DNA from: Jannaschia rubra | GTDB lineage: Bacteria; Pseudomonadota; Alphaproteobacteria; Rhodobacterales; Rhodobacteraceae | NCBI RefSeq assembly: GCF_001403735.1 | Contig: NZ_CXPG01000017.1 | Span: 62,001-126,000, forward strand | DNA: 64,000 nucleotides | Reading direction: 5' to 3' | Shown: piece after piece, positions 18,920 through 28,301 of the stretch | Position numbering within the stretch: position 1 is the first letter of the stretch | Layout of the letters: each line of letters begins with the position of its first letter | Program-made: the position numbers and the translations under genes | The notes under the pieces: generated by a model | The model's database searches: none | Seen by the model: the letters and a program-made list of their open reading frames with translations, nothing else | What the model was told of the DNA's origin: nothing

Positions 18920-19680
18920 CGCAGGCGTGGCGGCGCGTCGGGGTCGCGGACCGGACGCGGGGCCTCGGGTTGCGGCAGGTCGATGCGGAGGCCGTGGCGC
19001 GAAAGTGTCGCCGCGAGCGTCTGATCCGCGCGCAGGAAGGTCACATCGAGCTGCCCGGCTTCAAGGCCCGAGAACACCAGCGCCTCGGACACCGCGCGGG
19101 CGATGTCGGTCTCGGCGCCGGGCACCGGATCGACGAACCCCAGGATGTGTCCACGCGATCCGTCGTCATAACGCACGCTCGCCAGATAGGCGCAACGCGC
19201 CAGCCCTGACGCGAGCCGCAGCTTGGCATCCAGCCCGGTAAGCAGGGCGTCGGGCAGGTCGCCCGGCGGCGTGACTTCGGAAATGCGGGCTTCCGTCTCC
19301 TCTGGCGTATGCGCCAGGGTCCGGTCGAGCCAGGCGATGGATGCGGGCTCCAGCAGTTGGGCGGAGGGCGCGTCTTCGAGGTTGAGGGCGAGGCCCAGAC
19401 CCTCGCCCATCAGCAGGGCCGCCAGCCTGCGGCCTGAAAGCGTGGCAGTGGGTGCCGCGCCCGCGAAGGCGGTCAGGCGTTCGGGCAGATCGAAGGCAAG
19501 CGCATAGCGCTCTCCGTCGACCTCGACGAGGCGAGGGGTTACGGTCTCCCTGTCCTCCGTCTCGAGCAGGAGGTGGAGTTCGGCCTCGGCCAGCCGTTCG
19601 AAGAACCCCAATCGAGCGGCATCGGTGCCCAGGGTCTCAGCCGAGAGGTGCGCGCGGTCGAGCGGGGTTTCAGGCGTCAT
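18916..19680 (-). CDS. SseB-like family protein
   Basis: A 254-residue cytoplasmic protein. The N-terminal half matches the SseB N-terminal domain: TPLDRAHL, FFERLAEAELHLLLE, then DGERYALAFDLPERLTAFAG and LGLALNLEDAPSAQLLEP. The C-terminal half (from about residue 140) has LASGLARCAYLASVRYDDGSRGH, then an alternating helix-strand region like the SseB C-terminal domain, and a disordered, proline- and arginine-rich end. SseB proteins are poorly understood; some E. coli data suggest a role in sulfur metabolism, and the name should not be over-read. It starts inside the stop of the upstream glycosylase gene (ATGA overlap), so the two are an operon. It is convergent with pxpA. Confidence 0.85.
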   Translation of the reverse strand: MTPETPLDRAHLSAETLGTDAARLGFFERLAEAELHLLLETEDRETVTPRLVEVDGERYALAFDLPERLTAFAGAAPTATLSGRRLAALLMGEGLGLALNLEDAPSAQLLEPASIAWLDRTLAHTPEETEARISEVTPPGDLPDALLTGLDAKLRLASGLARCAYLASVRYDDGSRGHILGFVDPVPGAETDIARAVSEALVFSGLEAGQLDVTFLRADQTLAATLSRHGLRIDLPQPEAPRPVRDPDAPPRLR

Positions 19681-20267
19681 GTCAGAGCCTCGCGGATGGC
19701 GGCGCGGAGCGCGGGCAGGGTGTCGGTGGCGAACCACGGATGTTTCTTCAGCCAAGCGGTATTGCGCCACGACGGATGCGGCAAGCAGAAGATGCCGGGC
19801 GCCAGGCTTTCCCAGTCGCGCACCCGGTCCGTCACGCGGCCGCGACCCAGATGCCAGTCCTGCGCGTAGCCGCCGATGAGCAGCGTCACCCGGACAGGGC
19901 CGACATGTGCCAGGGCCGCCTCGCGCCAGGTCGCGGCGCAGAGGCGGGGCGGCGGGATGTCGCCGCCGGCACGGTCGTATCCGGGAAAGCAGAACCCCAT
20001 CGGCACGATGGCGACCTTGTCGCGGTTCCAGAAGGTCTCGTCGTTCACTCCCATCCACTCGCGCAGGCGGACGCCGGACGGATCGTCGAAGGGTTTGCCG
20101 GAGTTGTGGGCACGCATCCCCGGCGCCTGGCTCGCCACAATCACGCGGGCGCCGGGGCGGAACCAAACGACGGGGGCGGGAGCATGGGCCGTCTCCGTTG
20201 CGGCGAAGCGGTCGGCGCAGAGACGGCAGGCAGCGATGCGGTCGGGGATCGGGGTGGTGTCGGACAT
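19677..20267 (-). CDS. Uracil-DNA glycosylase family protein
   Basis: A 196-residue protein of the UDG superfamily. Key features: two N-terminal cysteines (CRLCAD) near the start, VIVASQAPGMRAHNSGKPFDD, which holds the GxxPG-like motif A region and its following asparagine-glycine, then PMGFCFPGYDRAGGD and the C-terminal FCLPHPSWRN, equivalent to motif B (HPS). It should bind and probably excise uracil or a similar base from DNA, although this subfamily is less well studied than Ung. It is the first gene of a two-gene operon with the SseB-like gene and is divergent from groESL, with about 80 bases to the groES promoter. Confidence 0.82.
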   Translation of the reverse strand: MSDTTPIPDRIAACRLCADRFAATETAHAPAPVVWFRPGARVIVASQAPGMRAHNSGKPFDDPSGVRLREWMGVNDETFWNRDKVAIVPMGFCFPGYDRAGGDIPPPRLCAATWREAALAHVGPVRVTLLIGGYAQDWHLGRGRVTDRVRDWESLAPGIFCLPHPSWRNTAWLKKHPWFATDTLPALRAAIREALT

Positions 20268-20345
20268 GCAGCCCAGCTAGGAAGCGGCCGGCCATGCGCA
20301 AGGGGCGGTGTGAACGGGCCACGCATCCATCGGCGTTCTTCCCCG

Positions 20346-20374
20346 TTGACAGCCGCGTGAGGCGAGCCTAGCTA
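20346..20374 (+). promoter_or_regulatory. groESL promoter (housekeeping sigma)
   Basis: A perfect -35 hexamer TTGACA (20346-20351) is followed 16 bases later by CTAGCT (20368-20373), a weak -10 of the CTATNT kind. Transcription would start just before or within the CIRCE element, the usual arrangement for HrcA control. The -10 is the less certain part. Confidence 0.65.
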
Positions 20375-20383
20375 GCGGCGCAG

Positions 20384-20410
20384 TTGGCACTCCCCGAAGG
20401 TGAGTGCCAA
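20384..20410 (+). promoter_or_regulatory. CIRCE element (HrcA operator)
   Basis: TTGGCACTC, nine bases, then GAGTGCCAA: a perfect 9-9-9 inverted repeat that differs from the consensus (TTAGCACTC) at one position in each arm, symmetrically. It lies 34 bases before the groES ATG and directly after the promoter, so HrcA repression of groESL, relieved by heat, is expected. Confidence 0.95.
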
Positions 20411-20444
20411 TGGAACCGTAACATTTCTGCGAAGAGGCTATCAC

Positions 20445-20732
20445 ATGGCTTTCAAACCGCTGCATGACCGCGTTCTGGTCCGCCGCACGGAGTCCGACGA
20501 GAAGACCAAGGGCGGCCTGATCATCCCCGATACCGCCAAGGAAAAGCCTGCCGAGGGCGAGATCGTGTCCGTGGGCGAGGGGGCCCGCAAGGACTCTGGC
20601 GAGCTGATCGCCCCTTCGGTCAAGGCCGGCGACAAGATCCTGTTCGGCAAGTGGTCGGGCACCGAGGTCACGATCGACGGCGAAGAGCTGCTGATCATGA
20701 AGGAGTCGGACGTCCTGGGGATCATCGCCTGA
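20445..20732 (+). CDS. groES: Co-chaperonin GroES
   Basis: A 95-residue GroES. It begins [14 protein letters not shown], then [28 protein letters not shown]: the GGLIIPDTA segment is the mobile loop that contacts GroEL. The end reads [16 protein letters not shown], typical of the family. The heptameric cap closes the GroEL folding chamber in the cytoplasm. The ATG at 20445 matches the family N-terminus; a frame-continuous start upstream would run into the CIRCE element. It is first in an operon with groEL, 54 bases ahead. Confidence 0.97.
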   Translation: MAFKPLHDRVLVRRTESDEKTKGGLIIPDTAKEKPAEGEIVSVGEGARKDSGELIAPSVKAGDKILFGKWSGTEVTIDGEELLIMKESDVLGIIA

Positions 20733-20747
20733 GCGAAGATCACCTGA

Positions 20748-22427
<1,680 letters not shown>

Positions 22428-22469
22428 GCAACGTTCGTTCTTCGAACGGATTGCGCCAGTCGCAGCGCA

Positions 22470-22490
22470 GGGGGCCCTTCGGGGCCCCTT
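22470..22490 (+). terminator. groESL terminator
   Basis: GGGGCCC, loop TTCG, GGGCCCC, then TTGT: a compact 7-bp GC stem about 40 bases after groEL. A second hairpin, CGTTCG-TTCTT-CGAACG, lies just before it. The T-run is short, so efficiency is uncertain. Confidence 0.65.
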
Positions 22491-22529
22491 GTCACGTTCT
22501 GGACCAGCGTGCCTCCTCGTGGCTCGTTC

Positions 22530-22542
22530 GGGAACGGTTCCC
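22530..22542. promoter_or_regulatory. Perfect palindrome upstream of PRC-barrel gene
   Basis: GGGAAC-G-GTTCCC is a perfect 6-1-6 inverted repeat about 50 bases before the PRC-barrel ATG. It contains GGAAC, as in -35 elements read by stress-type ECF sigma factors, with a CGTT 18 bases further on; that spacing is a little longer than I expect for such promoters. It may be an operator or a sigma-factor site. Confidence 0.3.
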
Positions 22543-22591
22543 TGGGGCAAAGACGTTGCATTGTTACCGCACGTTCCAGAGGAGGACTGAC

Positions 22592-22942
22592 ATGACACAT
22601 GGTGACAAGAGTCTCGTGGCCGCCAACGAAGTGTCCGGCACCGCCGTCTACGGCGCGGACGATTCGAAGGTCGGGACCATCGACCGGGTGATGATCGACA
22701 AGACTTCGGGCAAGGTGGCCTATGCCGTAATGAACTTCGGCGGCATCCTGGGCATCGGCGGGGACGAGCGCCCCGTGCCGTGGGAAACGCTGACCTACGA
22801 TACCGGGCTGGGCGGCTTCCGCACCTCGATCACCGAGGCACAGCTGAACGATGCGCCTGCTGCGCAGGAAGGCTGGGATCGCGACAGGGACTGGGAGACG
22901 CGGACCTATCAGACCTATGGAGTGACGCCCTACTGGATCTGA
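22592..22942 (+). CDS. PRC-barrel domain protein
   Basis: A 116-residue soluble protein with an excellent ribosome-binding site (AGAGGAGG). It has a PRC-barrel: NEVSGTAVYGADDSKVGTID, then VMIDKTSGKVAYAVMNFGG and ERPVPWETLTYD. The tail is rich in charged and aromatic residues (WDRDRDWETRTYQTYGVTPYW). Such single-domain proteins are common in alphaproteobacteria and are often stress-induced, but the molecular role is not known. The frame is open upstream, but that region contains the groEL terminator and the palindrome, so the ATG at 22592 is preferred. Confidence 0.88.
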   Translation: MTHGDKSLVAANEVSGTAVYGADDSKVGTIDRVMIDKTSGKVAYAVMNFGGILGIGGDERPVPWETLTYDTGLGGFRTSITEAQLNDAPAAQEGWDRDRDWETRTYQTYGVTPYWI

Positions 22943-23069
22943 TGCGCGCCGATTTCGGGAGCGCCGTCACGTGCGGCGCTCTCGCCATTCGATGCGATGC
23001 CATGGTTCGCCTTGCCCGACCGTCCCCCCTCCGCTAGCTACTGCCCGCAGGCAAGGCTGGGGAGAGCGC

Positions 23070-24368
23070 ATGTATCGGGTCTGGAACTTCGTCGCAAATT
23101 ATTCGCTCCTTCTGATAACGGGCGCGCTGATCGCGCTGATCTGGGCGAATACCGACCTGCACAGCTACCACATGTTCGTGGATTATCCGCTCTGGTTCAA
23201 CGACTGGATCGGGGCCGACCTGCACCATTGGGAGGAAATCCTGGGCGAGGATGCCGCGCTTTATGGCCATGCCGAGACGGCCAAGGTGCTGACGGCGCAT
23301 TACCTCGTGAACGATATCCTCATGGCCTTCTTCTTCGCCATCGCGGGCAAGGAAGTTTGGGAGGCGGTCATCCTCGATCAAGGCAGCCTGCGGGGCCGCA
23401 AGGCCGCAACGCCCCTGTTCGCGACGTTGGGCGGCATGCTCGGACCCATAGGCGTCTATCTCGGTCTTGCCCTTCTGCTCGGGCCGGCGAAGTTCGGAGA
23501 AGTGGCGAACGGCTGGGCCATCCCGACGGCGACGGATATCGCGTTCTCGTATCTCGTCGGGCGCATCGTGTTCGGCGCGGGGCATCCTGCCGTCCGGTTC
23601 CTGCTGCTGCTTGCCATCGCGGACGATGCGGCCGGCCTCATCATCCTGGCGATCTTCTATCCTTCGGGGGAGCTTGCGCCGGTCTGGCTGCTGCTGTCGG
23701 CGGGGGCCGCGATCGCCGTGTTCCTGCTGTTCAACCGACTGCCGCGCAGGTTGGACCGTCACAACCAGTTGCGCCCCAATTCGACCTGGGTGCGCGATAA
23801 GCTGTCGTTCTGGCCCTATCTGGTGGCCGGGGCCCTGTCGTGGTTCGGATTCGCCCAGTCCGGGCTGCATCCCGCGCTCGGCCTGCTTCCCATCGTGCCG
23901 ACCCTCCCACATGCGGACCGCGCCTTCGGCATCTTCGCCGAGGCGGAGCAATACCTGACCGATCTTCTGAACCACGCCGAGCATTTGCTGAAGCACCCGG
24001 TCGAGGTCGTCCTGTTCCTGTTCGGGCTGATGAACGCCGGTGTGGCCTTCTCTGCTATCTCTGAGCCGACCTGGCTGGTTCTCGCCGGTCTCATCATCGG
24101 CAAGCCGCTGGGGATCCTTCTGTTCGGCTACATCGGCGCGCATACGCTCAAGCTCGGGTTGCCGGAGGGGATGCGGACGATCGACCTGTTCGTGATCGGT
24201 TGCGTTGCGGCCATCGGCTTCACCGTGTCGCTGTTCGTGGCCTCGGTCGCCTTCGATCCGGGCCCGGTACAGGATGCCGCCAAGATGGGTGCCTTGCTCA
24301 GTTTCTTCGCCGCGGTGCTGAGCATCCTGGCAGGCAAGTTGACACGGGTGCAGAAGCAGGACGGATGA
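23070..24368 (+). CDS. nhaA: Na+/H+ antiporter NhaA
   Basis: A 432-residue inner-membrane antiporter that exports sodium in exchange for protons. About eleven membrane segments can be counted. NDILMAFFFAIAGKEVWEAV, GWAIPTATDIAFSYLVGR (conserved Asp at about residue 155) and LLAIADDAAGLIILAIFY (the ion-binding Asp pair at about 184-185) match NhaA family signatures. The C-terminal LFVASVAFDPGPVQDAAKMG is also typical. It is slightly longer than E. coli NhaA (388), with additional sequence around the loop before residue 80 and around 290-310, as in the longer marine NhaA forms. The ATG at 23070 has GGGGAGA before it. In a salt-adapted organism it serves sodium and pH balance. Confidence 0.93.
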   Translation: MYRVWNFVANYSLLLITGALIALIWANTDLHSYHMFVDYPLWFNDWIGADLHHWEEILGEDAALYGHAETAKVLTAHYLVNDILMAFFFAIAGKEVWEAVILDQGSLRGRKAATPLFATLGGMLGPIGVYLGLALLLGPAKFGEVANGWAIPTATDIAFSYLVGRIVFGAGHPAVRFLLLLAIADDAAGLIILAIFYPSGELAPVWLLLSAGAAIAVFLLFNRLPRRLDRHNQLRPNSTWVRDKLSFWPYLVAGALSWFGFAQSGLHPALGLLPIVPTLPHADRAFGIFAEAEQYLTDLLNHAEHLLKHPVEVVLFLFGLMNAGVAFSAISEPTWLVLAGLIIGKPLGILLFGYIGAHTLKLGLPEGMRTIDLFVIGCVAAIGFTVSLFVASVAFDPGPVQDAAKMGALLSFFAAVLSILAGKLTRVQKQDG

Positions 24369-24533
24369 TGCGCGCGGGCGGGATGCCGCCCATTCGCCCG
24401 GTTCTTCGCGCCCGGTCCATATGAGCGGGCGCGTATCACCATATTGTCGCCGGATTGGGCCTCTATCGAAATCGGCAGGCCTGTCCGATACTGATCAGAC
24501 TTCAGGCGCAACACTCCGGGGGCCGTTGGTCCG

Positions 24534-25187
24534 ATGATCGAATTCGATAACGTCTCCAAGTCTTTCTGGACGGGAAAGCAGCGCAAGGTGATCCTTCACC
24601 GCGCGTCTTTCCGGGTCGAGCCGGGGCGGTCGGTCGGGATCCTGGCCCCGAACGGCACGGGCAAGACGACCATCATCAACATGATGGCGGGACTGGAGAA
24701 ACCGGATGAGGGCGAAGTGCACCGCACCTCCCGCGTCAGCTTTCCGCTCGGGTTCATGGGCGGCGTCATCTCGAAGAATACGGCGACGGAGAATGCGCGT
24801 TACATCGCAACGCTCTACGGTCTCGACCCCGACTACGTCGAGGCGTTCTGCCGTTATCTCTGCGGAATCGAGGAATATTTCGACATGCCCGTCGGCACCT
24901 ACAGCCAGGGGATGAAGGCGCGGTTCAGCTTCGCGCTGATGCTGGCGCTGGAGTTCGACATTTACCTCATCGATGAGGGGATGCCTTCGACCACCGATGC
25001 GGAGTTCAATCGCAAGGCCGGGTCGATCCTGAAGGACCGTCTGGCCGAGGCGACGGTCGTCATCGTCAGTCATCAGCCGCAGGTCCTGGAACGCTTTGCC
25101 ACGTCGGCGGCCGTCCTGCGCGATGGCGCGCTGCACCAATTCGATACGCTGGAAGAAGCGCGGAGGCTGTACGAATACGATGCCTAG
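24534..25187 (+). CDS. Capsule polysaccharide ABC transporter ATPase, KpsT-like
   Basis: A 217-residue ABC ATPase of the KpsT/CtrD/BexA type. Walker A reads LAPNGTGKTT (most family members have NGAGKST), the signature is YSQGMKARFSFALML, and Walker B is IYLIDEGMPS, with a switch histidine in VIVSHQPQ. The IEFDNVSKSF start and SFPLGFMGGVISKNTATENARYI between A and signature are specific to capsule exporters. With a KpsM permease it would drive export of a lipid-linked polysaccharide. The following KpsE-like gene overlaps it by 8 bases. No KpsM gene is in the window. Confidence 0.88.
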   Translation: MIEFDNVSKSFWTGKQRKVILHRASFRVEPGRSVGILAPNGTGKTTIINMMAGLEKPDEGEVHRTSRVSFPLGFMGGVISKNTATENARYIATLYGLDPDYVEAFCRYLCGIEEYFDMPVGTYSQGMKARFSFALMLALEFDIYLIDEGMPSTTDAEFNRKAGSILKDRLAEATVVIVSHQPQVLERFATSAAVLRDGALHQFDTLEEARRLYEYDA

Positions 25188-26742
25188 AGCCGTCAAGTTC
25201 CGCATCCGCGCAGACGCCGGGTTCCATCCGCGCGAGACTTCGGCACCGGCCGTCGACGGCGCGGCACCGTCCGCGGACGCCGCGCCGGCGCCCGTCGCCA
25301 ACACCTTGCCGGACGCCACGTTCGATTCCGTGCCGACCGGCCGGCAGCTTCGCATGGCCCGGCGGATCGCCCAGAAACATGGCATAAAGGTGTCCTCGGA
25401 TCAGGAGGCCGTGGCCGCGTTGCGGTCCCGCGGCATCGACCCGTTCGAGCGGGCGAACATGCTGCAACTGATCCCCGGCCGAAAGATGCCGGCCAGACGC
25501 GACGACGCAGGCGGTGACGACCAGGTTCCCGCCGTTCGCCGGCAGGCCCCCGTGCCCGCCCAACCCGCACCCGGCGCCATAGACGCGGCAACCCGGGCCA
25601 GCGAGATCGTCCGCATCCAGCGCGACATCGCCCGTCGCAGGCGCCGGCGGCTCGTCCTGCTGACGGTGCGGCTGGCGTTCTTCGTCGGGCTGCCGACGAT
25701 CCTTGCAGGGATTTATTATTACACTATCGCCACCCCGATGTATGCGACCAAGTCCGAGTTCATCATCCAGCAGGCCGACGGGGCCGCAGGGGCAGGGGGG
25801 CTCGGTGGTCTGTTCTCCGGTACCGGCCTCGCCACGCAACAGGACAGCATATCTGTCCAATCCTACCTTCTGTCGCGCGATGCGCTGGCACGGCTCGACG
25901 CGGACCTGGGTTTCACCGAAGAGTTCTCGGCCGAGGGGATCGACCCATTGCAGCGCCTCGAACCCGGCGCGACGGACCAGGCGGCCTACAAGCTCTACCA
26001 GCGGATGGTGAATATCGGCTACGACCCGACCGAAGGCGTGGTGAAGATGGAGGTTGTCGCCCCCGAGCCCGCCGTATCGGAAGCGTTCAGCAAGGCGCTG
26101 ATCGGCTATGCCGAGGAGCAGGTGGACCAACTGACCGCGCGCCTCCGGACCGACCAGATGGCGGGCGCCGAAGACAGCTTTGCCGCCGCCGAGGTCCGCA
26201 TGCAGGAAGCGCAGGGCCGGGTCGTCGCGCTGCAGGAACAGTTGGGCGTCGTATCGGCCGAGGCGGAGCTGTCCAACAGCTATGCCCAGATCGGCGCCAT
26301 CGAGACCGAACTGCGGGCCGAGCGCCTGCGGCTGGACCAGTTGCTCGCCAATCGGCGGCCGAACGAGACCCGGGTTCAGGTCGCGCGATCGAACATCGCC
26401 CGGCTGGAGGATGAGCTTGCGCGGTTGCGCTCCGGCTTGACCGAAAGCGCGACCGACGATGCGAGCCTTGCCCGCGTGACGGCCGAGCTTCAGGTGGCCC
26501 AGGGCGATCTGGTGACGCGGCGCCTGCTGCTGCAACAGGCCGCGCAGCAGCTGGAGCTCGCGCGGATCGAGGCGAACCGCCAGGTGCGCTACCTGTCCAC
26601 GCCCGTTCCGCCCATCGCCCCGGACGAGCCGACATACCCCCGCGCCTTCGAAAACACGGTGCTGGCATTCCTGATCTTTGCGGGGCTTTACCTGATGGTG
26701 TCGCTGACGGCGGCCATCCTGCGGGAGCAGGTGTCGGGCTAA
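25180..26742 (+). CDS. Capsule polysaccharide export inner-membrane protein, KpsE-like
   Basis: A 520-residue polysaccharide co-polymerase-like protein. After an extended N-terminal cytoplasmic region (1-155, alanine/proline-rich with RRRRRRL at its end) comes the first membrane segment, LTVRLAFFVGLPTILAGIYY, then a periplasmic domain starting TPMYATKSEFIIQQ. Residues 320-465 are strongly helical coiled coil (EAQGRVVALQEQLGVVSAEAE and further). The second membrane segment, NTVLAFLIFAGLYLMVSL, is close to the C-terminus. The two-membrane-helix, large periplasmic coil layout is that of KpsE/CtrB/BexC. The N-terminal extension of about 150 residues is longer than in E. coli KpsE (382 total) and is of the kind seen in rhodobacterial homologues. 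It overlaps the ATPase gene. Confidence 0.85.
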   Translation: MPRAVKFRIRADAGFHPRETSAPAVDGAAPSADAAPAPVANTLPDATFDSVPTGRQLRMARRIAQKHGIKVSSDQEAVAALRSRGIDPFERANMLQLIPGRKMPARRDDAGGDDQVPAVRRQAPVPAQPAPGAIDAATRASEIVRIQRDIARRRRRRLVLLTVRLAFFVGLPTILAGIYYYTIATPMYATKSEFIIQQADGAAGAGGLGGLFSGTGLATQQDSISVQSYLLSRDALARLDADLGFTEEFSAEGIDPLQRLEPGATDQAAYKLYQRMVNIGYDPTEGVVKMEVVAPEPAVSEAFSKALIGYAEEQVDQLTARLRTDQMAGAEDSFAAAEVRMQEAQGRVVALQEQLGVVSAEAELSNSYAQIGAIETELRAERLRLDQLLANRRPNETRVQVARSNIARLEDELARLRSGLTESATDDASLARVTAELQVAQGDLVTRRLLLQQAAQQLELARIEANRQVRYLSTPVPPIAPDEPTYPRAFENTVLAFLIFAGLYLMVSLTAAILREQVSG

Positions 26743-26810
26743 GTTCGGGTTTGCAAAGACGGGCCATGCGGCTAGCTGTTGCGCAACCCGTTTCCCTCCC
26801 GAGGACTGCC

Positions 26811-28301
26811 ATGAAGCCGATTGCCGACGTCACCCCCAACACCTGGGAATTCCTGCGCGACCCAATGATCGCGCCCACGGGCTTCCGCGAGTACGATGCC
26901 CGCTGGAAATACCCCGAGGGGATCAACCTGCCGGGGGTGACGGCGCTCGGGCTGGGACTGGGAACGCAGATCCACCGTCGCGGGGTCGAGCCGCGGATCG
27001 CCGTCGGCAACGATTACCGTGACTACTCCGTGGCCATCAAGAACGCGCTGATCCTGGGTCTGGTGCAGGCCGGCGTGCACGTGCAGGACATCGGTCCGGC
27101 CCTGTCGCCCATGGCCTATTTCGCACAGTTCCATCTCGACGCACCCGCCGTCGCCATGGTGACGGCCAGCCACAACCCGAACGGCTGGACCGGCGTCAAG
27201 ATGGGCTTCGAACGGCCGCTGACCCACGGCCCCGACGAGATGGCCGAGCTGCGCGACATCGTCCTGAACGACGAGGGCGAGGCCCGCGACGGCGGTAAAT
27301 GGGAACGCGTCGACGGGGTGATGGAGGCCTATCTCGACGATCTGGTGGGCGATTTCCGCATGACCCGAAAGCTGAAGGTCGTCTGCGCCACGGGCAATGG
27401 CACGGCCTCGGCCTTCGCCCCCGAAGTGCTCCGACGGATCGGGGTGGAGGTGGTGCCGTCGCACAATCGGCTCGATTATACCTTCCCGCACTACAACCCG
27501 AACCCCGAGGCGATGGAGATGCTGCACGACATGGCGGCCTCGGTGAAGGAATCGGGCGCGGACCTGGCGCTTGGCTTCGACGGCGACGGCGACCGGTGCG
27601 GCGTGGTGGACGATGAGGGCGAGGAGATCTTCGCCGACATCATGGGCGTCATCATGGCGCGCGACCTGTCAGCCCTGCATCCCGGCGCGACCTTCGTGGC
27701 CGACGTGAAATCCACCGGCCTGTTCGCGTCCGACCCGGTGCTGCAAGAAAACGGTGCCAAGGCGGATTACTGGAAGACGGGCCACAGTCACATGAAGCGC
27801 CGCGTGCACGAGCTGGGCGCGCTGGCCGGGTTCGAGAAGTCCGGGCACTACTTCCTCGCCGAACCCATCGGGCGCGGCTACGACTGCGGGATGCGGGTGG
27901 CGGTGGAGATCTGCAAGCTGATGGACCGCAACCCCGACAAGTCCATGTCCGATCTGCGGCGCGCGCTGCCGAAAGTATGGAACACGCCCACGCTGTCGCC
28001 CTTTTGCCCGGATGAGGAGAAATACGAGACGCTTCAGCGCATCGTCGACCGGATCGTTCCGATGAAGGGGCAGGGCAGTCTTGGCGGGCAGAAAATCGTC
28101 GATGTGGTGACGGTCAACGGCGCGCGCGTCATGCTGGAAAACGGTGGCTGGGGTCTGGTGCGGGCGTCGTCCAACACGCCGAACCTTGTCGTGGTCTGCG
28201 AAAGTCCCGCCTCGGCCGAGGAGCTTCGCGCGATCTTCGACGATCTCGACGCGATCATTCGGGTCGAGGACAACGTCGGCGCCTACGACCAGACGTTCTG
28301 A
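26811..28301 (+). CDS. manB: Phosphomannomutase/phosphoglucomutase
   Basis: A 496-residue alpha-D-phosphohexomutase of the AlgC/ManB type. The phosphoserine loop is TASHNPNGWTGVKMG (catalytic serine at about residue 116), the metal loop DGDGDRCGVVDDEGE, the sugar-binding loop GFEKSGHYF, and the phosphate-binding end EAVRASSNTP-like reads GLVRASSNTPNLVV. It interconverts 6- and 1-phosphates of mannose or glucose and feeds nucleotide-sugar synthesis; next to the capsule export genes this fits a polysaccharide role. The ATG at 26811 has GAGGA ahead; upstream in-frame codons look non-coding. The stop and the next start overlap (TGATG). Substrate preference is not decided by the sequence alone. 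Confidence 0.88.
   Translation: MKPIADVTPNTWEFLRDPMIAPTGFREYDARWKYPEGINLPGVTALGLGLGTQIHRRGVEPRIAVGNDYRDYSVAIKNALILGLVQAGVHVQDIGPALSPMAYFAQFHLDAPAVAMVTASHNPNGWTGVKMGFERPLTHGPDEMAELRDIVLNDEGEARDGGKWERVDGVMEAYLDDLVGDFRMTRKLKVVCATGNGTASAFAPEVLRRIGVEVVPSHNRLDYTFPHYNPNPEAMEMLHDMAASVKESGADLALGFDGDGDRCGVVDDEGEEIFADIMGVIMARDLSALHPGATFVADVKSTGLFASDPVLQENGAKADYWKTGHSHMKRRVHELGALAGFEKSGHYFLAEPIGRGYDCGMRVAVEICKLMDRNPDKSMSDLRRALPKVWNTPTLSPFCPDEEKYETLQRIVDRIVPMKGQGSLGGQKIVDVVTVNGARVMLENGGWGLVRASSNTPNLVVVCESPASAEELRAIFDDLDAIIRVEDNVGAYDQTF

Noticed and set aside
25066..26535. A 489-codon minus-strand open frame opposite the KpsE-like gene
   Set aside because: The plus-strand frame has membrane segments and coiled coil in the right order; the minus frame has nothing recognisable.
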